Shown: positions 1-9,585, numbered from the stretch's first letter. The stretch: 64,000 nucleotides of DNA from Bordetella flabilis (GCF_001676725.1 NZ_CP016172.1:5456001-5520000); one strand, 5' to 3'. The notes: generated from the letters alone by a model not told the origin. A program made the numbers and translations.

Positions 1-1685
1 GCCGCACCGTACCGATCGCCCGCCATCACCGATGCCCGTAGCGCCTGGCGCCTGACATCGAGGACCGCCGGCAGGGACGGCGGCCGTCGCCGGCATTCCT
101 GATGTACGGCATGCTCGAAGTCCGGATGCCGGGCCAGCAATGCCCGGCCTTCATCGGATCGCGCCAGATACCCGAGGCCGGTCTCGATCTGTGCCAACGT
201 CGCCGCATCGAGATCGAACACGAAGGCTTCCACGTCGGGCCACGCCTGAGCGGCCAGCGACCGGGCCAGCAATTCCGGCAGCAGCCGATCGTGCGCGAAG
301 TCCGCGGCGATGGTTTCATACCGCCGGGCGTGCAGGCCCTCGCTCAGGCGCTCCCTGGCCCAGTGGGCCGCGCCGCGCGGGGACAGCCCCTCGTTGCGCC
401 AGACCGCGACGCCGTGACGGACATTCCGCGCCATTCCATCGAGTCGTGATTTCGCGCACGCCGTCACCTGCAGATGAAGCTCGTCGATGAAGCGGTCAAG
501 ATGGTTCGGCGGCATGATGTCGCCGCTTTCCGAGGCCAGGTCGCGCGCGCTGTCCTGGGCATGGGCAAGAGAGGCACGGACCGCGCCGAGCGCGCGCAAT
601 TGCGCGTCGGAAAGCCCCTCCACCGCCGCTCGCAGCCATATCGTCGCTGTCCCGGCGTCCCCCGCCCCCTGCACCCCCACCGTGAAACGGACGAACGCCT
701 TGGCGAGCGCGGCCTGCAGGTTATCCATGCCATCGTCCCCCGCGTCGGACCCCGGTCTGTCCGTGCCCGTCGATGCCACGGAACTCGCGGCAGTCGCCAG
801 GCTGGCGAGGCTGCCGATGCTCTCGATGCTTGCGATACTTGCAAAGCTGTCCGAGCTTTCGACGCTCGCGAAGGTGTCGAAACTTTCGATGCTGCGGAAA
901 CTGTCGGCATCGCGCAAACCGTCGAAGCTGCGCAGGCTGCCGCCGCTGAAGCTCCTCCCGCCGAGGCTTCTGCTGCCGGAACGTCCTTCGCAGAAGCCGT
1001 TGCTGTCGTCACTGCCGTTACTGTCGTCGCTGCCCCTGCTGATGCCGCGTACCCGGCGTGTGGGACCTTCGCCGTCCACGGCGGCGCCACTGCCGGCGAC
1101 GCTTTGCCCGCTGGCGAAGCGCGCGGACCTTTGGAGCAGTTCCGCGGCAACCGCCGTGGAGAACACATGTTTCGCCATCCCGACCGCATCGCTGGCCCAC
1201 GGGTCCTCATGCGGACAATGCAACCCCGCCCCACCATGCCGCAGGGCGGCATGCAGGGCGTATAAATGGGTGGTATCGGCCTTGCGGCAGTAGCGCTGCA
1301 CCAGCGCGTGGAAAACATCCGGCCGGATCTCCCGGGAGAGCCCCGCGGTGGCGAGCGCAAACAGGCTTTGCCTGCGCGCCGCCGCGTAGGCCCCATCGCC
1401 GCCGTTGCCGGCGGCCCCCAGCGCGGCGTGGCCGGGCGATGCGTCATGGATCATGCGCTCGGACCACATGCGCATGGCCTTGATCCGGGACTTGGCCGTG
1501 CACCGCGCGCGCAACAGCGACAGCCCGCTACGGATGGCCGCTATCGGCCGCGCCGATTTGAAGAGTTTGAGCACGCGCTTGCCCGGCCCCGGCCGCGCGC
1601 TGAAATGCCCCGCATTGCATTGCGCGCACATCGGAGGCGCCGCGTAGGTGGGCGCCGGGACAGCGTCCAAGGTCATCGTTGGCAT
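1..1685 (-). CDS. Ser-rich protein of unknown function, 3' end outside window
   Basis: I do not recognise this protein. The frame is open for 561 codons from an ATG at 1685 to the window edge, with no stop, and the start has a GGAG ribosome site six bases upstream. A second in-frame ATG lies at 1676. Residues 20-23 form a CxxC (MCAQC). Residues 30-75 are strongly basic. Residues 110-190 look helical. Residues 214-310 are a low-complexity stretch rich in Ser, Gly and Asp, in which Ser recurs every two to four residues (for example SFRSIESFDTFASVESS). Residues 320-560 are again Ala/Arg/Leu-rich and probably helical. There is no signal peptide or membrane segment. The layout would fit a secreted effector or a scaffold protein, but that is only a guess. 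Confidence is good that it is a gene and low for any role. Confidence 0.7.
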   Translation of the reverse strand, partial: MPTMTLDAVPAPTYAAPPMCAQCNAGHFSARPGPGKRVLKLFKSARPIAAIRSGLSLLRARCTAKSRIKAMRMWSERMIHDASPGHAALGAAGNGGDGAYAAARRQSLFALATAGLSREIRPDVFHALVQRYCRKADTTHLYALHAALRHGGAGLHCPHEDPWASDAVGMAKHVFSTAVAAELLQRSARFASGQSVAGSGAAVDGEGPTRRVRGISRGSDDSNGSDDSNGFCEGRSGSRSLGGRSFSGGSLRSFDGLRDADSFRSIESFDTFASVESSDSFASIASIESIGSLASLATAASSVASTGTDRPGSDAGDDGMDNLQAALAKAFVRFTVGVQGAGDAGTATIWLRAAVEGLSDAQLRALGAVRASLAHAQDSARDLASESGDIMPPNHLDRFIDELHLQVTACAKSRLDGMARNVRHGVAVWRNEGLSPRGAAHWARERLSEGLHARRYETIAADFAHDRLLPELLARSLAAQAWPDVEAFVFDLDAATLAQIETGLGYLARSDEGRALLARHPDFEHAVHQECRRRPPSLPAVLDVRRQALRASVMAGDRYGA

Positions 1686-2039
1686 GAACCGCTCCTTCCA
1701 AGCAGCCATGGCGGTGTGCCGCGGAGCCGGGCTGACCCGGGCTTGCAGGTCCGGGCACGTCCGCCACTGGCCATAGACAGCCCGATGGTAGCCAGGCGCG
1801 TGTGGACGCCGCCATCGGCGCCCGCCCCTCCCGGCGGGATAGCGATCTGAAAACAGCCTGGAAAAATCCTATCGACATGAGCGCGTCGGCCCTGGGCTGC
1901 GTCAACAGACATCCGCGCGTGGCGTGCGGCGGTGCTGCATGTCACGCGAGTGCGCTACGATACCGGCGCCCGCGTGCGCGACCACCGAGCGTTGAATCGG
2001 AAAACGCAGCGTACGCATAGACCTGTGAACCGGCGCCCC
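1686..2039. other. Divergent intergenic region, nothing identified
   Basis: These 354 bases separate the leftward Ser-rich gene from the rightward FMN-binding protein gene, so they should hold both promoters. Only short overlapping open frames occur, without ribosome sites. No clear promoter hexamer pair, terminator or repeat could be picked out. Confidence 0.4.
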
Positions 2040-2666
2040 ATGAAGATCGACGACGCACACCGTATAACCAGCGTGGAGGCATTGACCGCGCGCTACGGGG
2101 AACCCGGCGAGGCCTCCTTGCTGAAGGAAACCGCCTCGCTGCATGCCAATTACTGTGCCTTCATCCGGGCAGCGCCTTTCGTCGCCCTGGCCACCAGCGG
2201 GCCGGACGGGCTGGATGTTTCGCCGCGTGGCGATGCGCCGGGCTTCGTTGAGGTCCACGATGACAAGACGCTGCTTATACCGGACCGGCGGGGCAACAAC
2301 CGCGTCGACAGCTTGCGCAATATCATCGCCGACCCGCGCGTGGCGCTGCTGTTCCTGGTGCCGGGCATCGGCGAAACCCTGCGGGTCAATGGCCGGGCCG
2401 ATATCAGCATCGACCCCGCCTTGCTGGAACGGCTGGCGGTGGACGGCAAGCCACCGCGGTCGGTACTGGTGGTGCACGTGGACACGGTGTTCTTCCAGTG
2501 TTCCCGCGCGGTGGTGCGGTCCCGGCTCTGGGATCCGGCCGCGCAGTTGCCGCGCAGCGCCTTGCCCAGCACGGGGCGCATCCTGCGCGACCTGATCGGG
2601 GATCGCTTCGACGGCGAAGCGTACGACCGGGAATTGCCGGAGCGCGTCGGCAAGACCCTGTACTGA
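2040..2666 (+). CDS. Pyridoxamine 5'-phosphate oxidase-family FMN-binding protein
   Basis: The 208-residue product has the split-barrel flavin-binding fold of the pyridoxamine-phosphate-oxidase-like superfamily. Typical pieces are ALATSGPDGLDVSPRGDAPGF near residues 46-66, which usually contacts FMN, the strand LLIPDRRGNNRVDSLRN near 75-91, and the region VALLFLVPG following it. The C-terminal part (LPSTGRILRDLIGD) resembles the MSMEG_1061-like branch, whose members are flavin-dependent reductases or oxidases of unknown substrate, so no true PdxH role is claimed. The start is the ATG giving MKIDDAHRI; the frame is open further upstream but loses family-like sequence. It converges on fmt with only 15 bases between stops. 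Confidence 0.8.
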   Translation: MKIDDAHRITSVEALTARYGEPGEASLLKETASLHANYCAFIRAAPFVALATSGPDGLDVSPRGDAPGFVEVHDDKTLLIPDRRGNNRVDSLRNIIADPRVALLFLVPGIGETLRVNGRADISIDPALLERLAVDGKPPRSVLVVHVDTVFFQCSRAVVRSRLWDPAAQLPRSALPSTGRILRDLIGDRFDGEAYDRELPERVGKTLY

Positions 2667-2681
2667 CCCCGGCGAGCGGCC

Positions 2682-3626
2682 TCAGGCGGGCGCCTGCCAA
2701 CTCCGCACGAATATATCCGCGGGCTGGCGCTTGCCGCCCGCCTTCTGCAATTCCAGCAGGCGCAGGATACCTTCGGCCGCGGCCACGTCTATACCGTCCG
2801 GCGTGGCCCGCAGCACGGTCCCCGGGGGCGCGGCGGAGGCGCCCGGCAGCGCCTCGGCGCGCCAGACTTTCACGGGATCATCCAGGCCGGGCAGGCGCAG
2901 CGTGGCGCCCGGAACCGGATTGAAGGCCCTGACGCGGCGCGCCAGCACGTCCGCGCTCAGCGAAAAGTCCAGCGCGGCTTCGGCCTTGTCCAGCTTGGCG
3001 GCGTAGGTGACGCCTTCTTCGGGCTGGGGGACGGCATTCAGGCCCGCCGAGCCCAGGGCCTGCAGGGCTTGCACGATGGCCGCCGCGCCGGTGTCCGCCA
3101 GGACGTCATGCAACTCGCCCGCCGTCTGCGCCGCACCGATGGGCACCTCGCGCACGAGCAACATGTCGCCGGTGTCCAGGCCCGCGTCCATCTGCATGAT
3201 GGTGATGCCGGTTTTGGGATCGCCGGCCTCGATGGCGCGCTGGATGGGGGCGGCGCCGCGCCACCGCGGCAGCAGGCTGGCATGGATGTTCAGGCAGCCG
3301 TGCGCGGGCAGGTCCAGCACCCATTGCGGCAGGATCAGCCCGTAGGCCGCCACGACCATGACATCCGGCGCCGCCGCCGCCAGGGCCTGGCGTGCGTCCG
3401 CCGCTTCGTCCGGATAACGTCCGTCCAGCCGCAGGCTGCGGGGTTGGGCCACGGGGATGCCGGCTTCCAGCGCCGTCTGCTTGACCGGGCTGGGGGTGAG
3501 CTTGAGCCCGCGCCCGGCGGGCCGGTCCGGCTGCGTGAGCACCAGCGGCACGGTATGGCCGGCGGCCAGGATGGCGCGCAGCGCGGTACGGGCGAATTCG
3601 GGCGTGCCAGCGAAGACGACCCGCAT
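2682..3626 (-). CDS. fmt: Methionyl-tRNA formyltransferase
   Basis: This cytoplasmic enzyme transfers a formyl group from 10-formyl-tetrahydrofolate to Met-tRNA(fMet), making the initiator tRNA. The 314-residue length is normal. The N-terminal Rossmann domain starts [12 protein letters not shown]. The catalytic region reads [21 protein letters not shown], with Asn113 and His115, and Asp151 follows in [10 protein letters not shown]. The C-terminal half is the OB-like tRNA-binding domain. The ATG at 3626 begins only two bases after the def stop codon, so the two are co-transcribed and probably translationally coupled. Longer upstream frames are the shadow of def. Confidence 0.97.
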   Translation of the reverse strand: MRVVFAGTPEFARTALRAILAAGHTVPLVLTQPDRPAGRGLKLTPSPVKQTALEAGIPVAQPRSLRLDGRYPDEAADARQALAAAAPDVMVVAAYGLILPQWVLDLPAHGCLNIHASLLPRWRGAAPIQRAIEAGDPKTGITIMQMDAGLDTGDMLLVREVPIGAAQTAGELHDVLADTGAAAIVQALQALGSAGLNAVPQPEEGVTYAAKLDKAEAALDFSLSADVLARRVRAFNPVPGATLRLPGLDDPVKVWRAEALPGASAAPPGTVLRATPDGIDVAAAEGILRLLELQKAGGKRQPADIFVRSWQAPA

Positions 3627-3628
3627 GG

Positions 3629-4141
3629 TCAAGCCCGCACGGCGTCGCGTTCGGCCTTGCGCAGCTTCGTCTTGATGCGGTTCTGCTTGAGCGGGGACAG
3701 GTATTCGACGAACACCTTGCCGTCCAGGTGATCCAGCTCGTGCTGGACGCAGACGGCCAAAAGGCCTTCGGCGTCGCGCTCGTACGGCTGCCCCTGCGCG
3801 TCCAGGGCCTTGAAGCGGATGCGGGCCGCGCGTTCGACCTCGTCGTAGATTTCGGGCACGGACAGGCAACCTTCCTCGTAGGTCTGCCTTTCCTCGCTCT
3901 TCCAGGTGATTTCCGGATTGATGAGCGTCAGCAGCTGGTTGCCTTCCTCGGACACGTCGATGACCACGACGCGCTCATGGACGTCGACCTGGGTGGCGGC
4001 CAGCCCGACGCCGGGGGCGTCATACATGGTTTCGGCCATGTCGCGCACCAATTGGCGTATACGGTCGTCCACTTCCGCCACCGGTTTGGCCTTGATGTGC
4101 AAACGCGGGTTGGGATAGCGAAGGATATTGAGCAAAGCCAT
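3629..4141 (-). CDS. def: Peptide deformylase
   Basis: The enzyme removes the formyl group from the N-terminal methionine of new proteins, using a bound metal ion. All three family motifs are present in the 170-residue product: GVGLAATQ at 44-51, EGCLSVP at 90-96 with metal ligand Cys92, and HELDH at 134-138 with two His ligands and the catalytic Glu. The start is taken at [10 protein letters not shown], the usual N terminus; the frame is open upstream for 24 more codons that do not fit the family. It is the first gene of the def-fmt unit, and dprA diverges from it across an AT-richer gap of about 190 bases that must contain both promoters. Confidence 0.97.
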   Translation of the reverse strand: MALLNILRYPNPRLHIKAKPVAEVDDRIRQLVRDMAETMYDAPGVGLAATQVDVHERVVVIDVSEEGNQLLTLINPEITWKSEERQTYEEGCLSVPEIYDEVERAARIRFKALDAQGQPYERDAEGLLAVCVQHELDHLDGKVFVEYLSPLKQNRIKTKLRKAERDAVRA

Positions 4142-4333
4142 GGAAAACGACGTATCCCGCGGCCAGTGCGTCAGCCACGGGAGGAAACGGTGCAAGATTG
4201 GGACAGCCATCATGATAATTCATCAAGCGCCTGATTTCTAATAGTTTTCCGCTAACCGGGCGATGGGCTGCGCTGTCGCGCGGTGGTCACCTCCGGCGGC
4301 CGTGGACGCACCGCGCATGCGACACTGCCGCCC

Positions 4334-5569
4334 ATGCCTTTGCACCTCCCCACTGATGAGTTGGCCGCCTGGCTACGGCTTTCCCTGGAACCCGGCCTGG
4401 GCCTGGTCGGCGCCATCGCCCTGTTGCGCGCCGCCGGCATGCCGGACGCCATCTATGCCATGCGGGCCAGCGCGCTCGCCCGCCACGTACCGCCGGAACT
4501 GGCGCGGCAACTGGGCGCCGCCGCGCCGCCCGACATGGCGGAGTCGATCGACCGGACCCTGGAATGGGCAAGCCTGGACGGACGGCATATCGTCACGCTG
4601 GCCGACCCCGCTTATCCGTCCGCGCTGCTCGATACGGCGGACCCGCCGCTGCTGCTCTACGTGCGCGGCGATCCGGCCTTCCTGACGGGCGCGGCACTGG
4701 CCGTGGTCGGGGCGCGCAGCGCCACGGCCGGGGGCATGGAGACCGCGCGCGCCTTTGCGCGCTACCTTGCCGGACAAGGCTGGCGCGTGGTCAGCGGACT
4801 GGCGCAAGGCATCGATGCCGCCGCGCACGAAGGAGCGCTGGATGCGGGCCCGCGCGGCGCCGGTACGGTGGCCGTCATGGGCACGGGCATCGACGTGGTC
4901 TATCCGCCCCGGCACGGCGCGCTGGCCGAACGCATCGCCGCCCATGGCGCCCTGGTCTCGGAGCTGCCGCTGGGTACCCCTGCCCGCCCCGGCCATTTTC
5001 CCAGGCGCAACCGGCTGGTCGCCGGGCTGTCCCGCGGCGTCCTGGTGGTCGAAGCCGCGCGCCAGAGCGGCTCGCTCATCACCGCCCGCCTCGCGGCGGA
5101 AAACGGCCGCGAGGTCTTCGCGATTCCCGGCTCCATACATTCGCCGCTGTCGCGCGGCTGCCATGCCTTGATACGGCAGGGCGCCAAGCTGGTCGAAACG
5201 GCGCGCGATATTACGGACGAACTGGGCGTGCTCCCGGACAACGCCTTTGCGGGCCGTCCCGGCACGCCCGATAGCCATGGCGCCGATGACCCCGGCGCGC
5301 AGGCGGACCGGCGCGAACCCGACGGCCGCGACGCCCATCGTCCCGAAGACCTCGCCGATCCCGCCAGGATGGACCCGACGGGCGATCCCGTACTGGCCGC
5401 CCTCGGCTACGATCCGGTCCATCCGGACGTACTGCTGGCCCGCACCGGCCTGGACAGCCCCGCCCTGAACGCCCGCCTGCTGGAACTGGAACTGGCCGGC
5501 GTGGTCGCACGGGTGGATGGTGGCCGCTTCCAGCGTTTGGCGGGAGCGCGGCAGCCCGGCAAGGACTAA
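4334..5569 (+). CDS. dprA: DNA-processing protein DprA
   Basis: DprA binds incoming single-stranded DNA and loads RecA during natural transformation. The 411-residue product has an N-terminal helical region, the Rossmann-like core with VVGARSATAGG (about residues 132-142), GLAQGIDAAAHEGAL, the PRRNRLVAGLSRGVLVVEA block and QSGSLITARLAAENGREVFAIPGS. After a low-complexity Asp/Arg/Pro linker (about residues 310-345) a C-terminal winged-helix domain follows (residues 350-411). The ATG at 4334 (MPLHLPTDEL) is preferred; the frame stays open for 17 upstream codons. The gene diverges from def, an order common in proteobacteria. Confidence 0.95.
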   Translation: MPLHLPTDELAAWLRLSLEPGLGLVGAIALLRAAGMPDAIYAMRASALARHVPPELARQLGAAAPPDMAESIDRTLEWASLDGRHIVTLADPAYPSALLDTADPPLLLYVRGDPAFLTGAALAVVGARSATAGGMETARAFARYLAGQGWRVVSGLAQGIDAAAHEGALDAGPRGAGTVAVMGTGIDVVYPPRHGALAERIAAHGALVSELPLGTPARPGHFPRRNRLVAGLSRGVLVVEAARQSGSLITARLAAENGREVFAIPGSIHSPLSRGCHALIRQGAKLVETARDITDELGVLPDNAFAGRPGTPDSHGADDPGAQADRREPDGRDAHRPEDLADPARMDPTGDPVLAALGYDPVHPDVLLARTGLDSPALNARLLELELAGVVARVDGGRFQRLAGARQPGKD

Positions 5570-5607
5570 TATCCGCCTATATCCCTGTATCGCCCCAGGA
5601 ATCCATT

Positions 5608-6516
5608 ATGTCTTTGCCCACCCGCGTCAAAATCGTCGAAGTCTCTCCGCGCGACGGCCTGCAGAACGAAAAGGAATTCGTCCCGACCGACGTCAAGATC
5701 GAACTGGTGAACCGCCTCGCCGCCGCGGGCTTTCCCAACATCGAGGCCACCTCCTTCGTCTCGCCCAAATGGGTACCCCAGATGGCGGACGCCGCCGAAC
5801 TGATGGCCGGCATCGCGCGCCGGCCGGGCCTTGTGTATTCGGTGTTGACGCCCAACCTGAAGGGCTTCGAAGCGGCCCGCGCGGCGGGCGCCGACGAAGT
5901 CGTCATCTTCGGCGCGGCCAGCGAGGCGTTCTCGCAGAAGAACATCAATTGCTCGATCGCCGAATCGATCGCGCGCTTCGAACCCGTGGCCGCGGCGGCC
6001 AAGGATGCGGGCCTGCGCCTGCGCGGGTCGATCAGTTGCGCGCTGGGCTGCCCCTACCAGGGCGACGTGCCGGTGCACGCCGTGGTGGACGTGGCGCAAC
6101 GCTATCTGGCGCTGGGCTGCGACGAGATCGACGTCGCGGATACGATAGGCGTGGGCACCCCCAAGCGGGTGCGCGATGTCATGGGCGCGGTGACGGCGGT
6201 GGTCGACCCCACCAAGGTATCGGGGCACTTTCACGATACCTACGGCCAGTCATTGGCCAACATCCTGGCCGCGCTGGAAACCGGCATTTCGATCTTCCAC
6301 GCCTCTGTAGCGGGCCTGGGCGGCTGTCCGTACGCCAAGGGCGCCACCGGCAACGTGGCGACGGAGGACGTGCTGTATCTGTTGCGCGGCCTGGACATCG
6401 AGACCGGCATCGATTTCGATGCGGTGGTCGATATCGGGCAATGGATGTCGGCGCAGCTGAACCGCAAGTCATCCAGCCGCGCCGGCAACGCCGTCGCCGC
6501 GAAGCGGGCGGCCTAG
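5608..6516 (+). CDS. mvaB: Hydroxymethylglutaryl-CoA lyase
   Basis: The enzyme splits HMG-CoA into acetoacetate and acetyl-CoA at the end of leucine breakdown. The 302-residue TIM-barrel product shows the family landmarks: SPRDGLQNE near the N terminus with metal ligand Asp16, GHFHDTYG with His207 and His209, and the signature GLGGCPYAKGATGNVATED carrying Cys240 and Asn249. Length and motifs match HMG-CoA lyase rather than isopropylmalate synthase or homocitrate synthase. The other leucine-degradation genes are not nearby, so it appears to stand alone. The gap to dprA is 38 bases and the two may share a transcript. Confidence 0.93.
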   Translation: MSLPTRVKIVEVSPRDGLQNEKEFVPTDVKIELVNRLAAAGFPNIEATSFVSPKWVPQMADAAELMAGIARRPGLVYSVLTPNLKGFEAARAAGADEVVIFGAASEAFSQKNINCSIAESIARFEPVAAAAKDAGLRLRGSISCALGCPYQGDVPVHAVVDVAQRYLALGCDEIDVADTIGVGTPKRVRDVMGAVTAVVDPTKVSGHFHDTYGQSLANILAALETGISIFHASVAGLGGCPYAKGATGNVATEDVLYLLRGLDIETGIDFDAVVDIGQWMSAQLNRKSSSRAGNAVAAKRAA

Positions 6517-6571
6517 CCGCCGCCGCTGTCCATCCCATCCCCCATCGCCCGAACCGTCGACGCGCACCGCC

Positions 6572-7066
6572 ATGAACCACCCCGACGCGCCGCCTTCCAG
6601 CCTGCAGCTGGCCGCCCTGCTTCAGGAAATCGGGCCACTTCCCTTGAGCGGCCAGGCCTGGCCGGACTGGGTAAAAATCCTGGCCTGGATACTCCTGGCC
6701 GCGCTGGGCTGGGAAATCGTCACCACGCTGATCCAGCTGTCGACGGACAACATGCATCCGGCCATGCTGGCGGTCGTCCTGGTGTGCTTCCTCGGGCTGG
6801 CGGTGATCGCCTGGTTCATGCAAACGTCCATCACCACGATAGACACCGGGGGCCTGCGCCAGAGCTGGCTGACGCGGCGCGAGATCGCCTGGCAGGACAT
6901 CCGCAGCGCGCGCTTCGTACCCTTGATGTTCTCGAAGCGGCTGATCGTCATCAGCCGGACCGGCCGCGCCCAGGTCTTCCAGGGCGGCACCCGCGAGCTG
7001 GAAAAAGCCTTCATGCGTATCGCGGCCACCTATCGCCACGGCGCGCCGCCCGCGGCGGGCGGCTAG
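6572..7066 (+). CDS. Small membrane protein of unknown function
   Basis: No family was recognised. The 164-residue product has a soluble N terminus of about 30 residues, two strong hydrophobic segments (about residues 35-55, WVKILAWILLAALGWEIV, and 65-83, MLAVVLVCFLGLAVIAWF), and a soluble C-terminal domain. That domain reads like a small beta-rich PH-like fold, with the pattern ITTIDTGGLRQSWLTRREIAWQDIRSARF, as in many bacterial two-TM PH-domain proteins. It follows the HMG-CoA lyase gene by 55 bases in the same direction and converges on the next gene. The function is unknown. Confidence 0.65.
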   Translation: MNHPDAPPSSLQLAALLQEIGPLPLSGQAWPDWVKILAWILLAALGWEIVTTLIQLSTDNMHPAMLAVVLVCFLGLAVIAWFMQTSITTIDTGGLRQSWLTRREIAWQDIRSARFVPLMFSKRLIVISRTGRAQVFQGGTRELEKAFMRIAATYRHGAPPAAGG

Positions 7067-7110
7067 GGCGCGGCACGCCTGCATGCCGCGGCCGCACGCG
7101 GTATCTTCGC

Positions 7111-8148
7111 TCAGCGTATGGGCAAGGCGTACATCAGGCCGCCCTTGTTCCACTGCGCGTTCAGGCCGCGCTGCAATTTCAGCGGGCTGCCCTGCCCGAC
7201 ATTGCGTTCGAAGCTTTCGCCGTAATTGCCTACCTGCTTGACGATGTTGTAGGCCCAGTCTTCCTGCAAGCCCATGTTCTGGCCGGCGCCGGCCGTCACG
7301 CCCAGGATGCGCTTGATACCGGGATTCTGGCTATTGGCCTTGAGCTCGTCGACGTTCGCCGATGTGATGCCGTATTCCTCCGCTTCCACCATGGCGGACA
7401 AGGACCACGACACGATGTTCAGCCAGTTATCGTCGCCCTTGCGCACAAAGGGGCCGAGCGGCTCCTTGGAGATGATTTCGGGCAGCACCATGTAGTCGTC
7501 CGGATTGTGCAGCTTGGAAATGCGGATCGAGGCCAGGCCGGACGCATCCGTACTGAACACATCGCAGCGGCCGGCGGCGAAGGCATTGACGACTTCATTG
7601 AACTGCTCGATGACCACCGGCTTGTACTTGACGTTGTTCGCGCGCGCCCAGTCCGCCAGCGTGTTCTCGTTCGACGTGCCGGCCTGCAGACAGACCGAGG
7701 CGCCGTCCAACTCCTTGGCGCTCTTTACGTTCAGCGACTTGGGCACCATGAAGCCCTGGCCGTCGTAGAAATTGATACCGGCGTGGATAATGCCCAGGGC
7801 GGTATCGCGCTGCTGCGTGACGGTGGTATTGCGCGCCAGCAGATCGATTTCTCCGGATTGCAGCGCCGTGAAGCGCTGCTGGGCGTCCAGGGGCACGATC
7901 TTCACTTTGCGGGCGTCGCCCAGCACCGCCGCGGCGACGGCGCGGCACAGGTCCACATCCAGTCCGCGCCATTCGCCCTTGTTGTCGGGCGCAGAAAATC
8001 CGGCAAACCCGGTGGTCGTGCCGCACATGACGCTGCCGCGCTGGCGCACGATATCCAGGGTGCCCGCATGGGCCGTGTGCGCGGCGGCCGCGACGAGCGC
8101 GGTGCCGAGGAATGCCTTGATCAGGTGCGATGGGGAGCCGATGCGCAT
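7111..8148 (-). CDS. Periplasmic amino-acid ABC transporter binding protein (AapJ/BztA-like)
   Basis: The 345-residue product is a periplasmic receptor for polar amino acids. It has a signal peptide of about 25 residues (MRIGSPSHLIKAFLGTALVAAAAHTAHA) followed by the type II binding-protein fold: RGSVMCGTTTGFAGFS, GLDVDLCRAVAAAVLGD, RFTALQSGEIDLLARN, and SVCLQAGTSNENTL. These match the general L-amino-acid receptors (AapJ/BztA), which are longer than the glutamine or histidine receptors. The start at 8148 has an AAGGAA ribosome site; the frame is open upstream. No permease or ATPase of this class is adjacent, so it is an orphan receptor in this window. It converges on the small membrane protein gene. 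Confidence 0.88.
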   Translation of the reverse strand: MRIGSPSHLIKAFLGTALVAAAAHTAHAGTLDIVRQRGSVMCGTTTGFAGFSAPDNKGEWRGLDVDLCRAVAAAVLGDARKVKIVPLDAQQRFTALQSGEIDLLARNTTVTQQRDTALGIIHAGINFYDGQGFMVPKSLNVKSAKELDGASVCLQAGTSNENTLADWARANNVKYKPVVIEQFNEVVNAFAAGRCDVFSTDASGLASIRISKLHNPDDYMVLPEIISKEPLGPFVRKGDDNWLNIVSWSLSAMVEAEEYGITSANVDELKANSQNPGIKRILGVTAGAGQNMGLQEDWAYNIVKQVGNYGESFERNVGQGSPLKLQRGLNAQWNKGGLMYALPIR

Positions 8149-8298
8149 GGGTGTTTCCTTCCTCGAGATCGATGCGTGCGGGCGATACGCGCCGCCGGGC
8201 TGCAAGCTTAACTGAAGCGCAGCGCCGTGGGCATGGCCGCAAGGATCGGTCCCTTGAGTGTGCGCGTCATGCTGTCTGCGCGTGGCGGCATGCCCCCA

Positions 8299-9570
8299 TC
8301 AGGCGTACGAGCGCGTGTCGTCGATGACCTTGCCGTCGTTGGGGAGCACGCCCGGGCCACACAGCCGCACGTCGGCGCGCAGCTTGGCCACGTCCCGCAC
8401 GGACTGCGCGATGGCTTCGGCCAGGCCGGGCGGCGAGTTGGTGACTTCCACATGCAGGATCATGGTGTCCTCGCCCACGGAACCGCCAACCACCAGGCGG
8501 GCCCGCACCGCCTCCGGATGGCGGCGCAGCACCGCCGCCACCTGGGTGGGATGCACGAAGAGCCCGCGCACCTTGGTCGCCTGGTCGGCGCGGCCCAGCC
8601 AGCCGCGGATGCGGGTATTGGTGCGGCCGCAGCTGGACAGGCCCGGCATCACCGCCGACAGGTCGCCGGTACCGAAACGGACCAAGGGATAGTCCGGATT
8701 CAGGGTGGTCACGACGACTTCGCCGACTTCGCCCTCTTCGACCGGATCGCCGGTCCCCGGGCGTACGATTTCGACGATGATCTCCTCGCCCAGCACCAGC
8801 CCGTCGCGTGCGGGCGTCTCGTAGGCGATCAGGCCCAGATCCGCGCTGCCGTAGGCCTGGTAGCCTTCCACCCCGCGCGCCGCCAGCCAATCGCGCAGGC
8901 TCGGCGGAAATGCTTCGCCCGACACCAGGGCGCGGCGCAGCGTGGGCAGCGCGATACCCAGTTCGTCGGCTTTCTCCAGGATGATCTTCAGGAAGCTGGG
9001 CGTGCCGGTATAGGCGCTGGGCGCCAGATCCTGCATGGCGCGCACCTGCTGTTCCGTCTGGCCGGTACCGCCCGGGAATACGGTGCAGCCGATCGCATGC
9101 GCGGCGGTCTCCAGCATCGAGCCTGCAGGCGTGAAGTGATAGGAAAAACAGTTGTAGACAAGCTCGTCGGCGCGAACGCCGGCGGCGTACAGCGCCCGCG
9201 CGAATCGCCAATAGTCCGGCCGGGCGCTTTCGGGCTCGTAGATCGGCCCGGGCGAGGCAAAGACGCGCAAGGCCTGGCCCCAGCCCAGCGCCGAGTATCC
9301 GCCCATCGCGCGGGCGGCGCCGTCCGCCAGCCCGGCCTCCCGGCACGCCTGCTGCCGCTGCAGCAGTTCCGACTTGCGCAATACCGGCAGCGTGGCCAGC
9401 GCCTGGCGCGACGCGACGCCGCCCGGATCGACGCCGGCGAGCTGCGCGGCCAGGGCCGGCGCGCGCGCCATGGCGTGCGCGATCGCCTGCGGCAGGGCCG
9501 CCATGAGGGCGGCTTCGCGCGCCTCGGGCGGGCGGGTTTCCAGGGCGTCGAAATACGGAGCATCAAGCAT
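8299..9570 (-). CDS. Phenylacetate-CoA ligase-like AMP-binding enzyme
   Basis: The 423-residue product belongs to the PaaK branch of adenylate-forming enzymes, which activate aromatic or related acids as CoA thioesters. Supporting blocks are LPVLRKSELLQRQ (residues 61-73), FASPGPIYEP, YNCFSYHFTPAG, AYTGTPSFLKIILEKA, ALVSGEAFPPSLRDW, QAYGSADLGLIAYE, the AMP-contacting FGTGDLSAV, and the C-terminal GRADQATKVRGLFVHPTQV. The usual glycine-rich loop (SSGTTG) is replaced by ASPGPIYEP, as in several PaaK-like relatives. It is the last gene of a seven-gene operon, 15 bases after the LivF-like ATPase, so it probably activates an acid imported by that transporter. The substrate is not known. Confidence 0.85.
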   Translation of the reverse strand: MLDAPYFDALETRPPEAREAALMAALPQAIAHAMARAPALAAQLAGVDPGGVASRQALATLPVLRKSELLQRQQACREAGLADGAARAMGGYSALGWGQALRVFASPGPIYEPESARPDYWRFARALYAAGVRADELVYNCFSYHFTPAGSMLETAAHAIGCTVFPGGTGQTEQQVRAMQDLAPSAYTGTPSFLKIILEKADELGIALPTLRRALVSGEAFPPSLRDWLAARGVEGYQAYGSADLGLIAYETPARDGLVLGEEIIVEIVRPGTGDPVEEGEVGEVVVTTLNPDYPLVRFGTGDLSAVMPGLSSCGRTNTRIRGWLGRADQATKVRGLFVHPTQVAAVLRRHPEAVRARLVVGGSVGEDTMILHVEVTNSPPGLAEAIAQSVRDVAKLRADVRLCGPGVLPNDGKVIDDTRSYA

Positions 9571-9585
9571 GGCGGCGTTTCTCCA

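Noticed and set aside
464-1447. Long minus-strand frame and matching plus-strand frames (474-1293) over the left end
   Set aside because: They are shadows of the 561-codon frame that starts at 1685. That frame has the ribosome site and protein-like composition; the shadows are Arg/Pro/Ala-rich.
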